A stretch of 64,000 nucleotides of DNA from Phallusia fumigata (lineage: Eukaryota > Chordata > Ascidiacea > Phlebobranchia > Ascidiidae): NCBI GenBank assembly GCA_008931825.1, contig QXVZ01013980.1, positions 26,865-90,864 on the forward strand. Reading direction: 5' to 3'. Positions 49,601-61,606 of this stretch are shown here, piece by piece. The first letter of the stretch is position 1. Each line of letters begins with the position of its first letter. Position numbers and translations under genes: made by a program. Under the pieces are notes generated by a model. It ran no database searches. It was not told the DNA's origin and saw only the letters and a list, made by a program, of their open reading frames with translations.

Positions 49601-50664
49601 TTATATTTCTGACATATCATTTAGGAGAGTCAACGCCACGATAAGACTTTGAAGTTTGGTGCACAAAAGGTTTATATGTCTACCTGGTAACAATGGAACA
49701 TGGCGTGATTTTCAAAATAGAAAGCCCACTTTCGGCAAATTTAGTGTTTGTTGTAGTTACGGGTTCGTATGCATTTTTATGCTATCCGAACAGTTACCTT
49801 TGTGGGCAGTGCCCACTGGGCACCAACATGTGTAAACGGGTATAAGTAAGTTCTTCAAGATGCTGCCACCCAATATGGTTCAAATGTGACGTGTACAGTC
49901 ATAGGTTGTTGTTAGTTGTGCGGTTCACATTTGGCTAGTTCCCAGTGAAGGTCGTGTATGAACAAATTACTGTCTAGCTAAACGCAACTTCTTGCCCTTA
50001 TGAGACTTGCGCGGCATTCACAGCCTAACTATTTACAGGCGCCTATTAAAAAGAGTCACAAGTTAGTTTTCTAGTCTATTTAGCTCGTGACAAGACCAAC
50101 GTTAATTTACAACATTGGCGGAAAGAATGACCGGAGATCAATGGTTCATGTAGGCTGCAGGTGCAAAAGAGGAAATACTTTCTGGTTGATCAAGTTCAGA
50201 TGTGATCCTGTTGTGCGATAATGGTGGGTACAAACATAATGTATTACGTGACATGTTCATGGGACCATCGCGTATGCATGCGTTTATTGATATTCCGTGG
50301 AAGAAAACGATTTTTTTTCGTTTTTGCCGCTGGAGGTGGTGAAGTGCAATGTGATCACTACATATTTTTGTGCTTTTGGAACGATAGTCTGAAGAGTCCC
50401 TAATCATAAAACTTAAGGAGTCACTGGTTAAATTATGTCTACACGTACCTAAATAAACACACCACCATGACGCAAACCAATTACAATTTCGAGTTTTATC
50501 AATTGTTAAAAAAGCGAACAAAAAGTGACATTTATAAATACAAGAAAATTTACAAAAAAGTGCAAAATGGGAACAAAAAATCACAATATATTTAGCACTA
50601 TCTAAGTGTGTGGACATCGTTTTTTACATCTTTCTGGAAGGTCTCGACGCAAGAAGGTCGGAGT
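49601..50664. other. 3' flank of MCO-C
   Basis: Alignable with the 3' flank of MCO-A (35790-36540), so it belongs to the duplicated unit. Short open frames on both strands at 50138-50617 have no family resemblance. Confidence 0.5.
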
Positions 50665-53600
50665 TCATGTCATCACAGACACGCAAAACACTATCACCGG
50701 TAGTATGGTAATAAACCTTGAAAAAACACAAAGCTTGTTATTTGCCAACGTGAAAACTTGTGTCAAAACACACAAGGAAAACTGGATCCGAATGTGAAGC
50801 CTTGAACCAACATGCGTTTCAAATATTCTATCTATGAAACAATAAAAAGTAAAGTTTACCTGCTGAAAGAATAGTTTACAGCGGAACTTGTGGTTAAGTC
50901 AACCCCTTCAGTTGGTGATGCTCCAGTGGACATCATTGCGGTTGACGATGCTCCAGTGGACATCATCGTAGTGGCAGCACCTGTAGCTGTACTTATCATA
51001 GTTTGGCTGATAGGACATGGGTTGGTTGTATTGATAAAGGGATAAGTGTCACACTCATTACAAGTTCCAGGGAAGGAATTGCCCGATGCTATCACTGCGG
51101 TCAGATCGGAACCTGTGGGTGGAAAAACAAAAGTAATCTAGGGACGAGTCAGTTCTCTATTTGGAGAATTTTTGCTAGAATTAACGAAAAAAGGGTTATA
51201 AAAAGGGTTCAGGCAATTTATAAATTGTGTAGTGTTGAAACGGTATATTTAACGTGAAATGTACTTTACCAATACAAAAAAACCTACTAAACTGAGCAAA
51301 TGATATGAGGTAGCCCGAAACCTAAGTAGCGATTTCAGTGTGGTTGAGGCAAAAGCGAAACTGTTTCAATCTTCAGGCTCTAAAGTTCAATCATGATTTG
51401 GGTGTGGGGCACAAATCTCAAGTTGACAGTAAAGCACAAAGCGTTACGCCAAGGCTTACCTTGCGGTACGATTTCTGTGGTCAACATCATTCCAATGTCT
51501 TCATGATTCAGAAAATGACAATGGACAACAACAGTACCGAGGAATTTATCAGGAAGAAAACGAATCTAAACATGAAGTATAGGTTGTTTCAAAGGTTAGT
51601 AGGTTTGCTGGGATGCTAATAGCAAATAGGTACTGCAAGTGTGTCAAGTAGTAACTCACTGTAATGTTGGAGAGTGGAGGAACCCATAAAACATCACGAA
51701 ACTCGCCAGCCTCGGCATAACCCAAAGTTCCGCTACCTCCCGCCACCCAGCGGTTGTAATGGCCGGAAAATTGTAGGGGATTTGGCTGAAGCGGTAGGTT
51801 GTCGTTTGCTGTTTAAAAAATTTAAGTTGAATGTACAAAAGTCAAACAAATTACAAGTTTTTGGCCTATACGTGCGACTTCGATGTCTAGATGTCTTGAT
51901 ACAAATTGTGCAAATAATTATTAAACTTACGATTGTAGTTAAAGTGTTGATAGAAGCAAGTTCGGTTGTCCCGCCCGTACAGCTTCCAATCGAGTGTGTC
52001 AAAATCAACTGAACCCACCGGTCCCGTATAAGGCTGAAAATTAATCACCTAAGAAACAAATATTGACTTAGAAAACTAAGGGTAATAAAGGTAAGAGGGT
52101 GCTAAGGGTAATAAAGGTAAGAGGAAGGAATCTCGAAGCAAACTTGGGCGTAAGAACACATCATTGTTAAATTCAAATCAACAAAATTCATTCACTCTGT
52201 TTGCTATTGTCAGCTTCTTTAGTGAAAAAGCTAGTTGTCATTAAACAATTACAAAGGCAACATTAAAACTGGAAGAGCACACTTCTGAACGTCGTGCAAT
52301 CCTGTCCGAACATTTACAAAAGTTGACCTACGTCCACTTAGTTTACTTCTTTACCATATTGACCTTCGGAGGATCGAGTTGTTCAGCTTGAACAATGCTC
52401 AGCTTAAGTTTTTTGGGGCAATGGTCCTACCTGAAAATGATTGACGTGTATATGTATCGGGTGGCCTATTTCGGGTGATGTGTTAAGAATTTGCCATTCC
52501 TGCAAAGCGCCCACTTCCATCTTATATCTGCACAAAACAAGTATCAAGAGTGATCAATACAATGAAGCTTCAGTCGGCATTCACGTTTGAGGATCGACGT
52601 ATGTTTTGTACAGCTTAACCAAGAGTGGGCATTTGGCTTAATATACATGAAAACATTTGCATACCCTGCCGCTCTTGAAATTGTGCCGCCTCGAACCGCC
52701 CCACCCCCTGGGAACGAGGGAGTATAGAGGCTATTATAAACTTTGTTAAAACCCGAGGACAAATTTTATCGCTATTTTGCGTATTACTTCAACAAAGACG
52801 ATAATCCTCGGGTTCGACCGCGACCTTCGAAATACATCCCTCCATTGTACCAGTCACACATTTTGTACCTGTAATGTTCCTCGCATGTGAAGCGATCCCG
52901 GTTTAAACCGAACGACGGACTTAACTCCAAAATCCATCTTCCCTTGATCTCATCCGCTGAAACGTCGCGGAAGTCTGAGATAAAATGTGGTCGTGCTGGC
53001 AAAGTCGTGTTGATGGTTGTGGAGTTTTCTGGTCCATTAACGTTGATGGTGAGAAGCGTTCCTCTCCAGCGTACAGCGGGTCCCAGTGAAGCCTCGTCCG
53101 CCAGTTCGGGATTCGATCGTAACTGCGGAAAGCCCAAAAATTTATGAGCATTTACATGAAGACCCAAGACTTTTATTTACAAGTAAAACTTTATGTCAAG
53201 TTAAATCTCAATATAAGAGTTGACAGCAGTTAAAGAAGCAGGGACGGGTTTTGAACAAACAACCGTATGATCAACTTACCACGTACGTGCCTGGTCTGCT
53301 GCACATAACCAACCAATCACAACGCTGTGACGGCATCAGAAAAGTTTTATTTAATCTTTGTTTCCTCGCTTCATTCAAGTAAACGCCATCTATAGCAATC
53401 TCATAAACTTCGCATGCAGGTTCTCCACTGGAGGCGCTAACCAGCTCTACTTCAAGGGTTGGCCCTCCACCAGCATTCGCCATTCTGTTACGAAACATGA
53501 AACAAGTGATTGAAAGTTTCGAATTGCACTGCCTGGCACTGGTTTGGTGGCAGTGCAAAGAGTGAATTATTATTTGTCGTAAGACTTTTTTGTTTGTTTA

Positions 53601-56600
53601 AGGGGATTCAAAGAAAGATAATTTAAAATTTTCATGAATACTGTTCCGTCGCTAAAATGTGTTTTTGTCGTGTGCATCTTACATGGAAGCAATATTTGCC
53701 AAATTAACTAGTTTTAAACTTAAACATAAATGCTTTTGTGTTTAGCGTCCATTTTGTGTTACAGCGTTCTGACAGTATTTCGGATTTAAAATACCTCCGT
53801 GATTGTTTTGCTACAATTTGTAAGGCGTTTGATGCCCTAACGTAGTTGCAAATAACGGTATTTAGGTACAGTTTTCAAGAGTATCGCCTTTGCAAACAGA
53901 GGATATAGCATCAAACACTGGTTAATAAGTTGAACGGTGTTGTTTATGACATGTCGAGTTGGCGCTAACGGTTTCTTACCTGAACCTTTTAACTTGACCG
54001 GTTGTAATGTTTAGGGTTGGTTCAATTTTCCCGTTAGTTGTGAAATAATCAACTCCATTATTGTCGTCTTCGATCCATTCTCTGAATGTTCCGCCGCTTG
54101 ACACATTGTAACCATTTAAACTGGAAATACATGAGTACACCTTTTTTTAAATAGGCTCAATTTGTTATGTAATCTTGACCTTTCGGCGAAGTCGTAAGAA
54201 GTTGCAAATTTTAAAACACAATAACAAATTCGGTGCAAACATAAACACCTGCAACGTCACTAGGTATAATCCAGTGTTTCTCAAACTTTTTTAGCCCAAG
54301 GACCACTTTATCTTCGAGCTGTTTTTGAGGACCACTAAACAGAATTCCATTCTAAAATGCTCACAAAACAGGCGATTTTATAAACCAGTACCTAGTTTAA
54401 GCCATTTTTTCGCGGACCACTATGAGGGGACGGCCGGCGGACCACACTTTGAGAATCACAGGTATAATCGATGACGTCATTTGTCACTTAAAACGAGCTA
54501 TTAAAGCAAAACGTTAGAAACAAAATATCATTCATCACAATTCTTACTCGTCTGTCAAATCGTCGACCTCATCTTGTACGAAGGAAAATTGGAATCGTTC
54601 TGGAATATTGGAATAAAGAAGGAGCGGCTGAAACAGAAGTTGCACGTCGTGCTCACAATTGAGCGGGCAAGACGCCGATTCAAGCGTTTCACTCAAATTG
54701 TAGTTTTCGTCCTCAACTATTATGAAACCAGCCAAGCCGCTGTGGACCTAAACATTGTACCGTTTTTATTACCAAATTAAAACCATAAGAGGATTTCCTC
54801 ACGATAATATTAAAGGTTTGTTCAATATGCACAATAGCTGTAAAGGCATTTTTGCACAATTGGGTAAAGTTTTAATATGTTTGCGACACACGATAGTCTG
54901 CTTTACGGTTAGAAATGTTTTAATTGGAGTTTATAACAGAAACTATTCCGTTTTGAAGATTCTGCGTTGCCTTTCCGATCAAATTGCAATTTCGCACACA
55001 AAAGGCATTTTGTTTCTTGGCCGGCATTGTTCGACTAACCAGGACGCTTAACCAAGCACTTGTCATAATGGTCTGAGGCGCTCTACTGACAAAAAAACTG
55101 ATCAATTTTTCTACACAGTAGCATCTTGGGTTTGAAACCCTCAAAAAAGGATCCAGTCTAATTTTGTATGGCGCTCGACCAATACACCGGAATGAGTAGA
55201 GAGTTTAGTTTGTGACGTCATCTGGATGATGACGTCAACTACCTGAAACAAAGTTGTTCCGTGAAGATGCGGGTGATACCAATAAGTTCCGGATGGTTGC
55301 AGATTCTCTATGGAATATTTGTAGGTAAATTCTTGTTCGGGGTAAACATGGACGAAAACGTCGTCGCTCGGAACCTGGCGACATACAAGTGCGTTGGTGC
55401 ATGAATATGTAGGAAATCAGGCAAGGACATAGGGCAGTGGTTCTCAACCAGGAAGAAGTCCTCCCGGGGGAAGTTATTCATAAAAAGTGTAGTATTTCGT
55501 TTCAGGTAGAAAATTGGTTCCAAACCTTTTAACAGTACTTTGTGTCACTTCTTGAGTAACGATTTTAAAGGAGGTCCTAAAACTCAATTATGAGGGCCTA
55601 GGTTTTTCTGGTTGTTGTAATTAACTTCCTTACTTCACTTCCTATATGAAGGCCGTGTGTGTGAAGATTTGTGCTGTTGGGAAATCTCATTGTGTTGTGA
55701 CCAAAGTTCGGGTTCGGTTTCGTCAGTTTGTTCATCTGTAAAAAAAAGTATTTAACACTTGCAATAGAAAAAGGGCAAGGACTTGAAGATTAGCCCAATT
55801 TAAAAATATCCTGCCAGTAACTTAAGCAGTAATTGCAAACATTTCGACAATCGCTGTTGTCATCATCACTGCATTACGAGGAGAAGTTTATAGCCGTTCG
55901 CTACATACACAAGTGACCGATTAATGGTTGCTTAACGGTCCGTTAGAGGGATGGCAGGACAAAGCTTGTTGGCTTCATGTAAGACGCGCTGGCAGATATA
56001 GATGCCCCGGTGCGATGTACAAAATACAAAAGCTGCAGCTCACGAGCTATACGTTGTGAGCGACAAAAAGAAGTCTCATTACGACGTGACTTGACCGATA
56101 CGTTTGTTTGATTTTGGCTTTTACTTTTTACAAACAAGCTTTGTCCTGTTTTTCTGCTAATGACCGCCAAGTAATCATTATTCGATTAAATGTCGTGTAA
56201 CGCCTGGCATGTAACTGTGGCGCACCCTTCATTGCAAAATGCAAATGTGGCAAAACGGATCAAAGAACATCCGATACAATCCAATTCTACACGTGAGGCC
56301 AATTTACCCAAACCAGAAATTGTGGACAGCAACCAAAATCGTGTAAGGCCTCTGTTGCTTGAATCTCTTTACATTTGAGAGCTCACCATCGGTACAGTTT
56401 TCATACGATTGCTCAGCACCTGACCGCTAATCCCATTTTTAATCTTTACGTCGCACGCACCTTATTTTGTCTCAGCTACGTTTTGCATCTTTCTGACGTC
56501 ACTAATGGCTTTTTTCTTTTTTTTCTTAACATGTATAGACTACAGCGTTAAAATCTGCAGCGATTTTCTTGCGTATTCGAATAGTTTCAATATTGGACAA

Positions 56601-57360
56601 ATTCGGACGTTACCAATCTAACTTTGACTTGATCCCCCTTTTTGATCATCCATGTTTGACCGACGACCGATCCGTTATACATTCGCCGTCTTAATGTCAA
56701 CCAGTCGACTTTAAAATCATCGATATCCACAGTCAGTGTTATTGTGAGGCTCCCGTTTGTGGAACGAACCTGACGAGGTTGCTCCAAATATTCACCGCCT
56801 GAAAATACGCAAAGTTTGAGGCAGAAATGGGGAACCTGCGAGCCCACTTCGCTCTTTGATGTGACCCGCATCGAAATTTTGTTAAGTATACAACATTGCA
56901 TCATAAGTCAAAACCATTACATGTTTATGTGTAAGTATTTCCTTGAGATGACTTTGAGCCATTATTGTCATGTTATATTCAACATTCAACCATTTTATGA
57001 AGTCAAACTTGACTTATTTACCCACTTGCTGTAGATGGCGTGTTGAACGTTGCGCTTGTAATCTATGAGGGTTTTTAAAAGAGGCAAAAGAGCATTGTGC
57101 GTTTCTTAGTGCTTGTTTGAATGTCACGAACCTGGGTTGCTTGCACTCCAAAAACGTAATGGGGTTTTTTCACAGCGGACAGTATTCACAGCAACTTTAC
57201 TTTCCGTTGGTCTTTAACCTTCGTTTATATTGTAATCCGACGGTTTTAACTCACCTTGTAATCGACACGGATGAGTGAAGTTGCAACTGCTTTCGCCGAA
57301 TGACGTCACACATAAACAACCGATATTGACAAGTAGAACGGCCAGTATGTGTTTGTCCAT
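50665..57360 (-). CDS. Laccase-like multicopper oxidase C, secreted, probably membrane-anchored
   Basis: Fourteen exons: 57255-57360, 56614-56798, 55634-55735, 55243-55374, 54548-54747, 53980-54120, 53280-53484, 52869-53122, 52431-52527, 51931-52048, 51660-51808, 51460-51565, 50860-51112, 50665-50716. They total 2100 nt (699 residues). Exons 2-12 and 14 have exactly the lengths of copy A. It has a signal peptide (MDKHILAVLLVNIGCLCVTS) and the copper motifs NLHTHGLHI, YWYHPHLHGT, GHPIHIHVNHF and HCHFLNHEDIGMM. A Ser/Thr stalk is followed by the tail RFITILPVIVFCVSVMT encoded by the last exon. The stalk is 10 residues longer than in A because of a duplicated MMSTGAS unit. The reading frame is intact. 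Introns carry a hAT MITE (54272) and a MITE fragment (55435) that copy A lacks. Role and anchoring as for copy A. Confidence 0.93.
54272..54461. mobile_element. hAT MITE in an MCO-C intron, with paralogous sites lacking it
   Basis: The 190-bp element has imperfect inverted ends CAGTGTTTCTCAAACTTTTT and ACACTTTGAGAATCACAG, with an 8-bp duplication gtataatc at 54264-54271 and 54462-54469. The corresponding introns of copy A (agtataatcgatgacgtc near 40489) and copy B (ggtttattcgatgacgtc near 48012) lack the insert and hold a single copy of the target. The insertion therefore postdates the gene duplications. Confidence 0.95.
55435..55600. mobile_element. Partial hAT-like MITE in an MCO-C intron
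   Basis: Begins cagtggttctcaacc and continues through gaagttattcataaaaagtg, matching the left half of the MITE at 3528 (aagttattcacgataaatgc). The right terminus is not recognisable. Copy A lacks the insert in the matching intron. The right boundary is approximate. Confidence 0.6.
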
Positions 57361-57645
57361 TGTTATAACTCTGTGTTTTCAAATAAACACTCGATAATGC
57401 AATGTTTTAGTTTGATCCTGCGGATAATATCTGTTAAAATCCCAACTTTTCAATCTGCTTTACATCGCTTTTATACACCGACAATTTATAATTGATGCTA
57501 CTTTAGTTAAAGATTATTTTAATTTTTAACGATAACCAACTGTTGTGCGCGCTATTAAACCGTGCAAAAACGTGTTTTCTCTGTCAATTTCTAAATTCGA
57601 TTTTGCTTCACTTGGCTCAAAAGAACGTTTAGCCCAGAATACCCC

Positions 57646-57688
57646 CTTTATATTCCACACAAAACAAACCCCCCTTATTTTGACGTCA
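57646..57688 (-). promoter_or_regulatory. Candidate core promoter of MCO-C (TATA and CRE-like site)
   Basis: On the gene strand TGACGTCA (57681-57688) precedes aatataaag (57646-57654), about 290 bases before the ATG. The arrangement mirrors that of MCO-A. Confidence 0.5.
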
Positions 57689-57799
57689 CTGTGTTTTTTC
57701 CGCAAAGCACTGGGTCGTTGAACATCGTCTGAAACCTTGGAATTCACCGAACGTTTTTTGCGTCATTCTCCGGGCATGTTGGTTCGAAGGCGTTGCGCC

Positions 57800-58090
57800 A
57801 AGTTCACTGTAGAGAGTTTATAAAATTGCAGCAAGCTACAAGCTACAAGCAAGTTTGGTTTTAAATCAAAACTATTTTTTAAGCACCTCTTTGGATTAAA
57901 GAGCGGCTTTTAAAACAATTCGGCCGTCTGTTTGTCGGGGGCACAAGCTTGCAGTTCATTTACCGCAAAATGAAATTTGTTACCAGTAAGGTTTATTTAA
58001 TATGCAAAAAGCAGCGTGGTTGCAAATTTTGTTTTCAATTAACCCTATGTCTGTTGGATAAATTGTGATCAAAGGATATCACAATGACGT
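57800..58090. repeat. Tandem-repeat units upstream of MCO-C
   Basis: Two diverged units similar to those at 48846-49600: caagcaagtttggtttt, then attaaagagcggc; and gcagcgtggttgcaaatttt, then gtgatcaaagg. They lie just upstream of the candidate promoter of MCO-C. Confidence 0.6.
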
Positions 58091-61000
58091 CGTAAAACCG
58101 GTAATAGCGTCAAGCAGTCCACAATACTGTAAAACTTAACGACATAAAAATCAAACTAGCACCACTTAGTCTCCTGTCAAGCCACAATAAAATGACACGC
58201 AAATAATAAAAAAACCAACTAGGTAAGGTATCTTTCCTCCCCGTAGAAATAATAAGGATTAACCCTCCCCCATACTCATTTTTTACCACTTGGTTCTGAA
58301 TCCAATGTCAAATTTCCCCAAAGTTTAAAACAGTACGGAAACTCCTGTATGCGTGTATATTATAAGCGCGTCTTTGTTTAGGGCTTAGCCTACCTGGCGA
58401 GATTCCAGAAGGTTTTGAAATCCTTTGTTTACTGTGTAAACCAACTTTTGGGGGTTTCACTTTATTCGGCCTTTGCGTTTACCCACAGTCAGCCGCAAAA
58501 AAGTTTGATTCTCAAAACATTGTTTGTGCTGTAAAGGTCACCGACTACCCACAGGGCAAATTCACCTGCTTTTATGTGCGGGTTTCAATGGCCTGTATCA
58601 GCCAAGTATGATCAGTTTCAATGATGTACGGCAAACGCAAGTTAACGTACGACCGCGGGCGTTTCTAAATAAAGCCCCAAAATTCCGAAATTATTTAACC
58701 CTTCGTCAGGTATCATGCAAGTTTCGATCCAAATTTCGGTTTTCCCCCGTGTTTTTACTTGGGGTGATTTCCGCGCTTGAGGTAAAAATCACCCCGCGCA
58801 GTTGTCCTTCAGGTTTGCGGGCAAAGGCGCAGCCAACCCCAGCAAACTTTTTGGGGGGAGAAATATTTCCAGGGGTAGCCTACCTTGAAGTACAACTTCG
58901 ATTTTTTTCCATCGGTAACCTCTCGTAAGGTACAATTTTAATTTTTTCGGGGGGAGGCATGGTTACGCCCATGTTTGCGGGTTGTTAACATGTTTTCACA
59001 GTTTATAGGTACAAGATACGCAACCACAAATTTGTTGATTGAAGCGAGGTGTTACCATCTACTGAAATACAAATCTCGAAACTTATAAAGTATAATTTAA
59101 ACCGCTATATCGCATGTTTTAAACCCCTGCAAAAGTTTCTTCTGTTTACCCACAAAACGAGAAAAACAAACTTTGTCCGCAGATTTTTTCACAAAATTGT
59201 GTCATGTCAATAGCTTTTTAATACGTCTTGAATAAAAATCTGTCATATCGTCAGGTTTATTTCGTGCAGCTTTTACTAAAAGGAAAATTTCCTTTTTTGT
59301 CAAAACAAAGGGCCGACAGGGCAGGCCACGGCTACTAGCAGAAAATTTTCCAGGGTGTGAGTCAGCCTAGAATACTTTTTCGTTCAGGAGTTTTTTTGTT
59401 GATAGAACATGTATCATTTAGCACTCTTTTCGAGGTTTCAGGGGAATAAGTGACCGTTCTTGCTCCTACGTTCCAGAGCACATTGGGACGCCCCGTAAAG
59501 CCTTATAACAGTATTTTTCACCTGTAGTTCGCACCTGGAATTCCAAGTATTGGCGTAATACCAAGTAATTTCTTTGTTTGCTTGGATTCAAATATTTACC
59601 CACGTAGCTCGCGGAAAGTCCCAAGCCCGCCAACACATCGTTTCGTCACTACACCTACCGTGCGCAAATACCACAACAAAAGAAAAAGTTTGGGCAACTG
59701 CTGATTACAATCTTAGGCGCTTTCAGTGGGTTTTAGGGGTTGGAAGCCGTGCGTCCAAAATAGGGAAACTATAAACGTGCTTTCTGTTTTGGCCTTAAAA
59801 TTTGAGCTTAAGTTCAAAGCAGTAGTGACGCCATAATAATTTTTCATAAAGATGAAAGCTTGCCGCACACATTACAGTCCTAGGTATCATTCAACTAAAA
59901 TATTTGTCATTCACGTTTAATAAAGGACAGGATTTAGGGGTAACCTAACTTACGCGTTCCTCTAGAGGCCAAAATGACCTGGAAAAATGGCCCTGTGTGT
60001 CTTTGTCCCTATATTTTTCCATCTGACTTGGTGCAGATATTCGCACCTGTTAACGTTGGCTACTTTTAAACGGACAAAGACAGAAATGCGTGAATAACAA
60101 CAACATGATGAGCTACTACTAAAGGATTAGACACATAGCGTCATGTTGGTGACCGGATCTTTTTACCACATCACTGCTCGGGTTCGAAGATCGTGTTGCT
60201 TCGTAAAGAACAACTCTCTACTGCCACAGGGAGAAGTGAATTTTCGGAAAACACCGCTTATACAGCATCGGGACATTTAGAATAGCGGTATAATTTACAA
60301 CATTATAGCTACAGTGGTTTTAAAACCGTCTCGGCCTCGTGTTTGTGTTCCCAAAGGCACGAACATTTGGTCTATGTTGATCCCGATGGGTTAAGCCAAA
60401 TTACAGTCAAAATTATAAAAGATTTCAATCAAGACCGAACTTCGGGCATTGTTTTGCACAACAAGAATAAACATGAAGCGGCAATGACACAGCTACATCA
60501 AGTGTGGCGTAGTCCAAATGATCAATAATAAAGCTCAAATAATGATAAATGTTTGGAACCTGTCCAAGTGACCACATACAACTTTGCAAAAGCAAACGTT
60601 TCTAAGGCCGAAGTTCACTTGCCTACGTGCGCAGCACCATTGATTTGCTAATGGTAAAAAAAACATTTACCCGAACAAAATCATTAGCAAACAACGCCCT
60701 CCTTGAAGTTCAGCTACTTAACTGACAGTTAATCATTTTTGCGGGTAAAACGCATTTAAGCTTAGCATTGTTGCACTATAAATTTGTTTACAATTTTAAG
60801 AGAATGCCTTGACTTCAAATTTAACACACAAAATTGTTGTAAGAGCAAACATTTTCAGAAAATTTCAAAGTATCTCTTCTGCTCAATTTTCATTTTTGTT
60901 TTGGTATTTACACGTTGAAATATTACTTATCCTACTGTTTTTTTTGGAATTTTTTTTCCGTTAAATTTAGGGAAATAAAAATTAAACAAGCATGAATCAA

Positions 61001-61606
61001 TCCGGTTCAAGGTCGCAATGTTGTCCTTTACCTGGTACGTGACGTAGGCTTTAACGCATCAAGTGTGTTTTAGATAAGAAAAGCAATCAAGGCGAAAGTC
61101 AAGTCATTACCAACTAGGAGCCGATCTAGTTTGATAACGACTCTCTTGCAGAAAAGACAGGGTATACAGAAACGTAGTTATTTTTTTGTGACACCTTTCT
61201 TTACCTAAACTTTTGACAGAAGATTATGGTTGGTGTCAGCGACTTTAGTACTTCAAGGCTGTGTTTGGAAATTAGTGTTTTAAAACAAAACAAGCTTTTA
61301 AAAAAATGAATATAAAGTCACATTTGGGCTGACCAGAATAATTATGCGAAAGATTGGTCGGGGATTACTATTTATCTCATTTGTACCTTGACAAGAGGAC
61401 GTTAAAGGTTTTGTGTGCGTGATAGATTTTTTTTATTTTGATAAAAACCTGCGGTATTGATTAAAAAACTAAAAGATTGTTTGACACAAATGCGTCAATG
61501 CGGCACGACTGGGCCATACCGCTGTGTAGCCGGTTGTCAATAACCGCCAATGGAGGTACAATAAAAATAAACGTTTATAGCATTTTGTAGTTGTTTTGGC
61601 AGCAAA
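58091..61606. other. Intergenic region between the divergent MCO-C and MCO-D genes
   Basis: The 5' flank of C extends to about 58760 (homologous to 43250-43680). The rest shows no gene. A 61-codon plus-strand frame at 60343-60528 and others at 58524 and 59574 have no family resemblance. The region should contain the promoter of D. Confidence 0.45.

Noticed and set aside
60343-60528. 61-residue plus-strand frame between MCO-C and MCO-D
   Set aside because: Intact but unsupported. It is not in frame with any MCO exon and has no recognisable domain.
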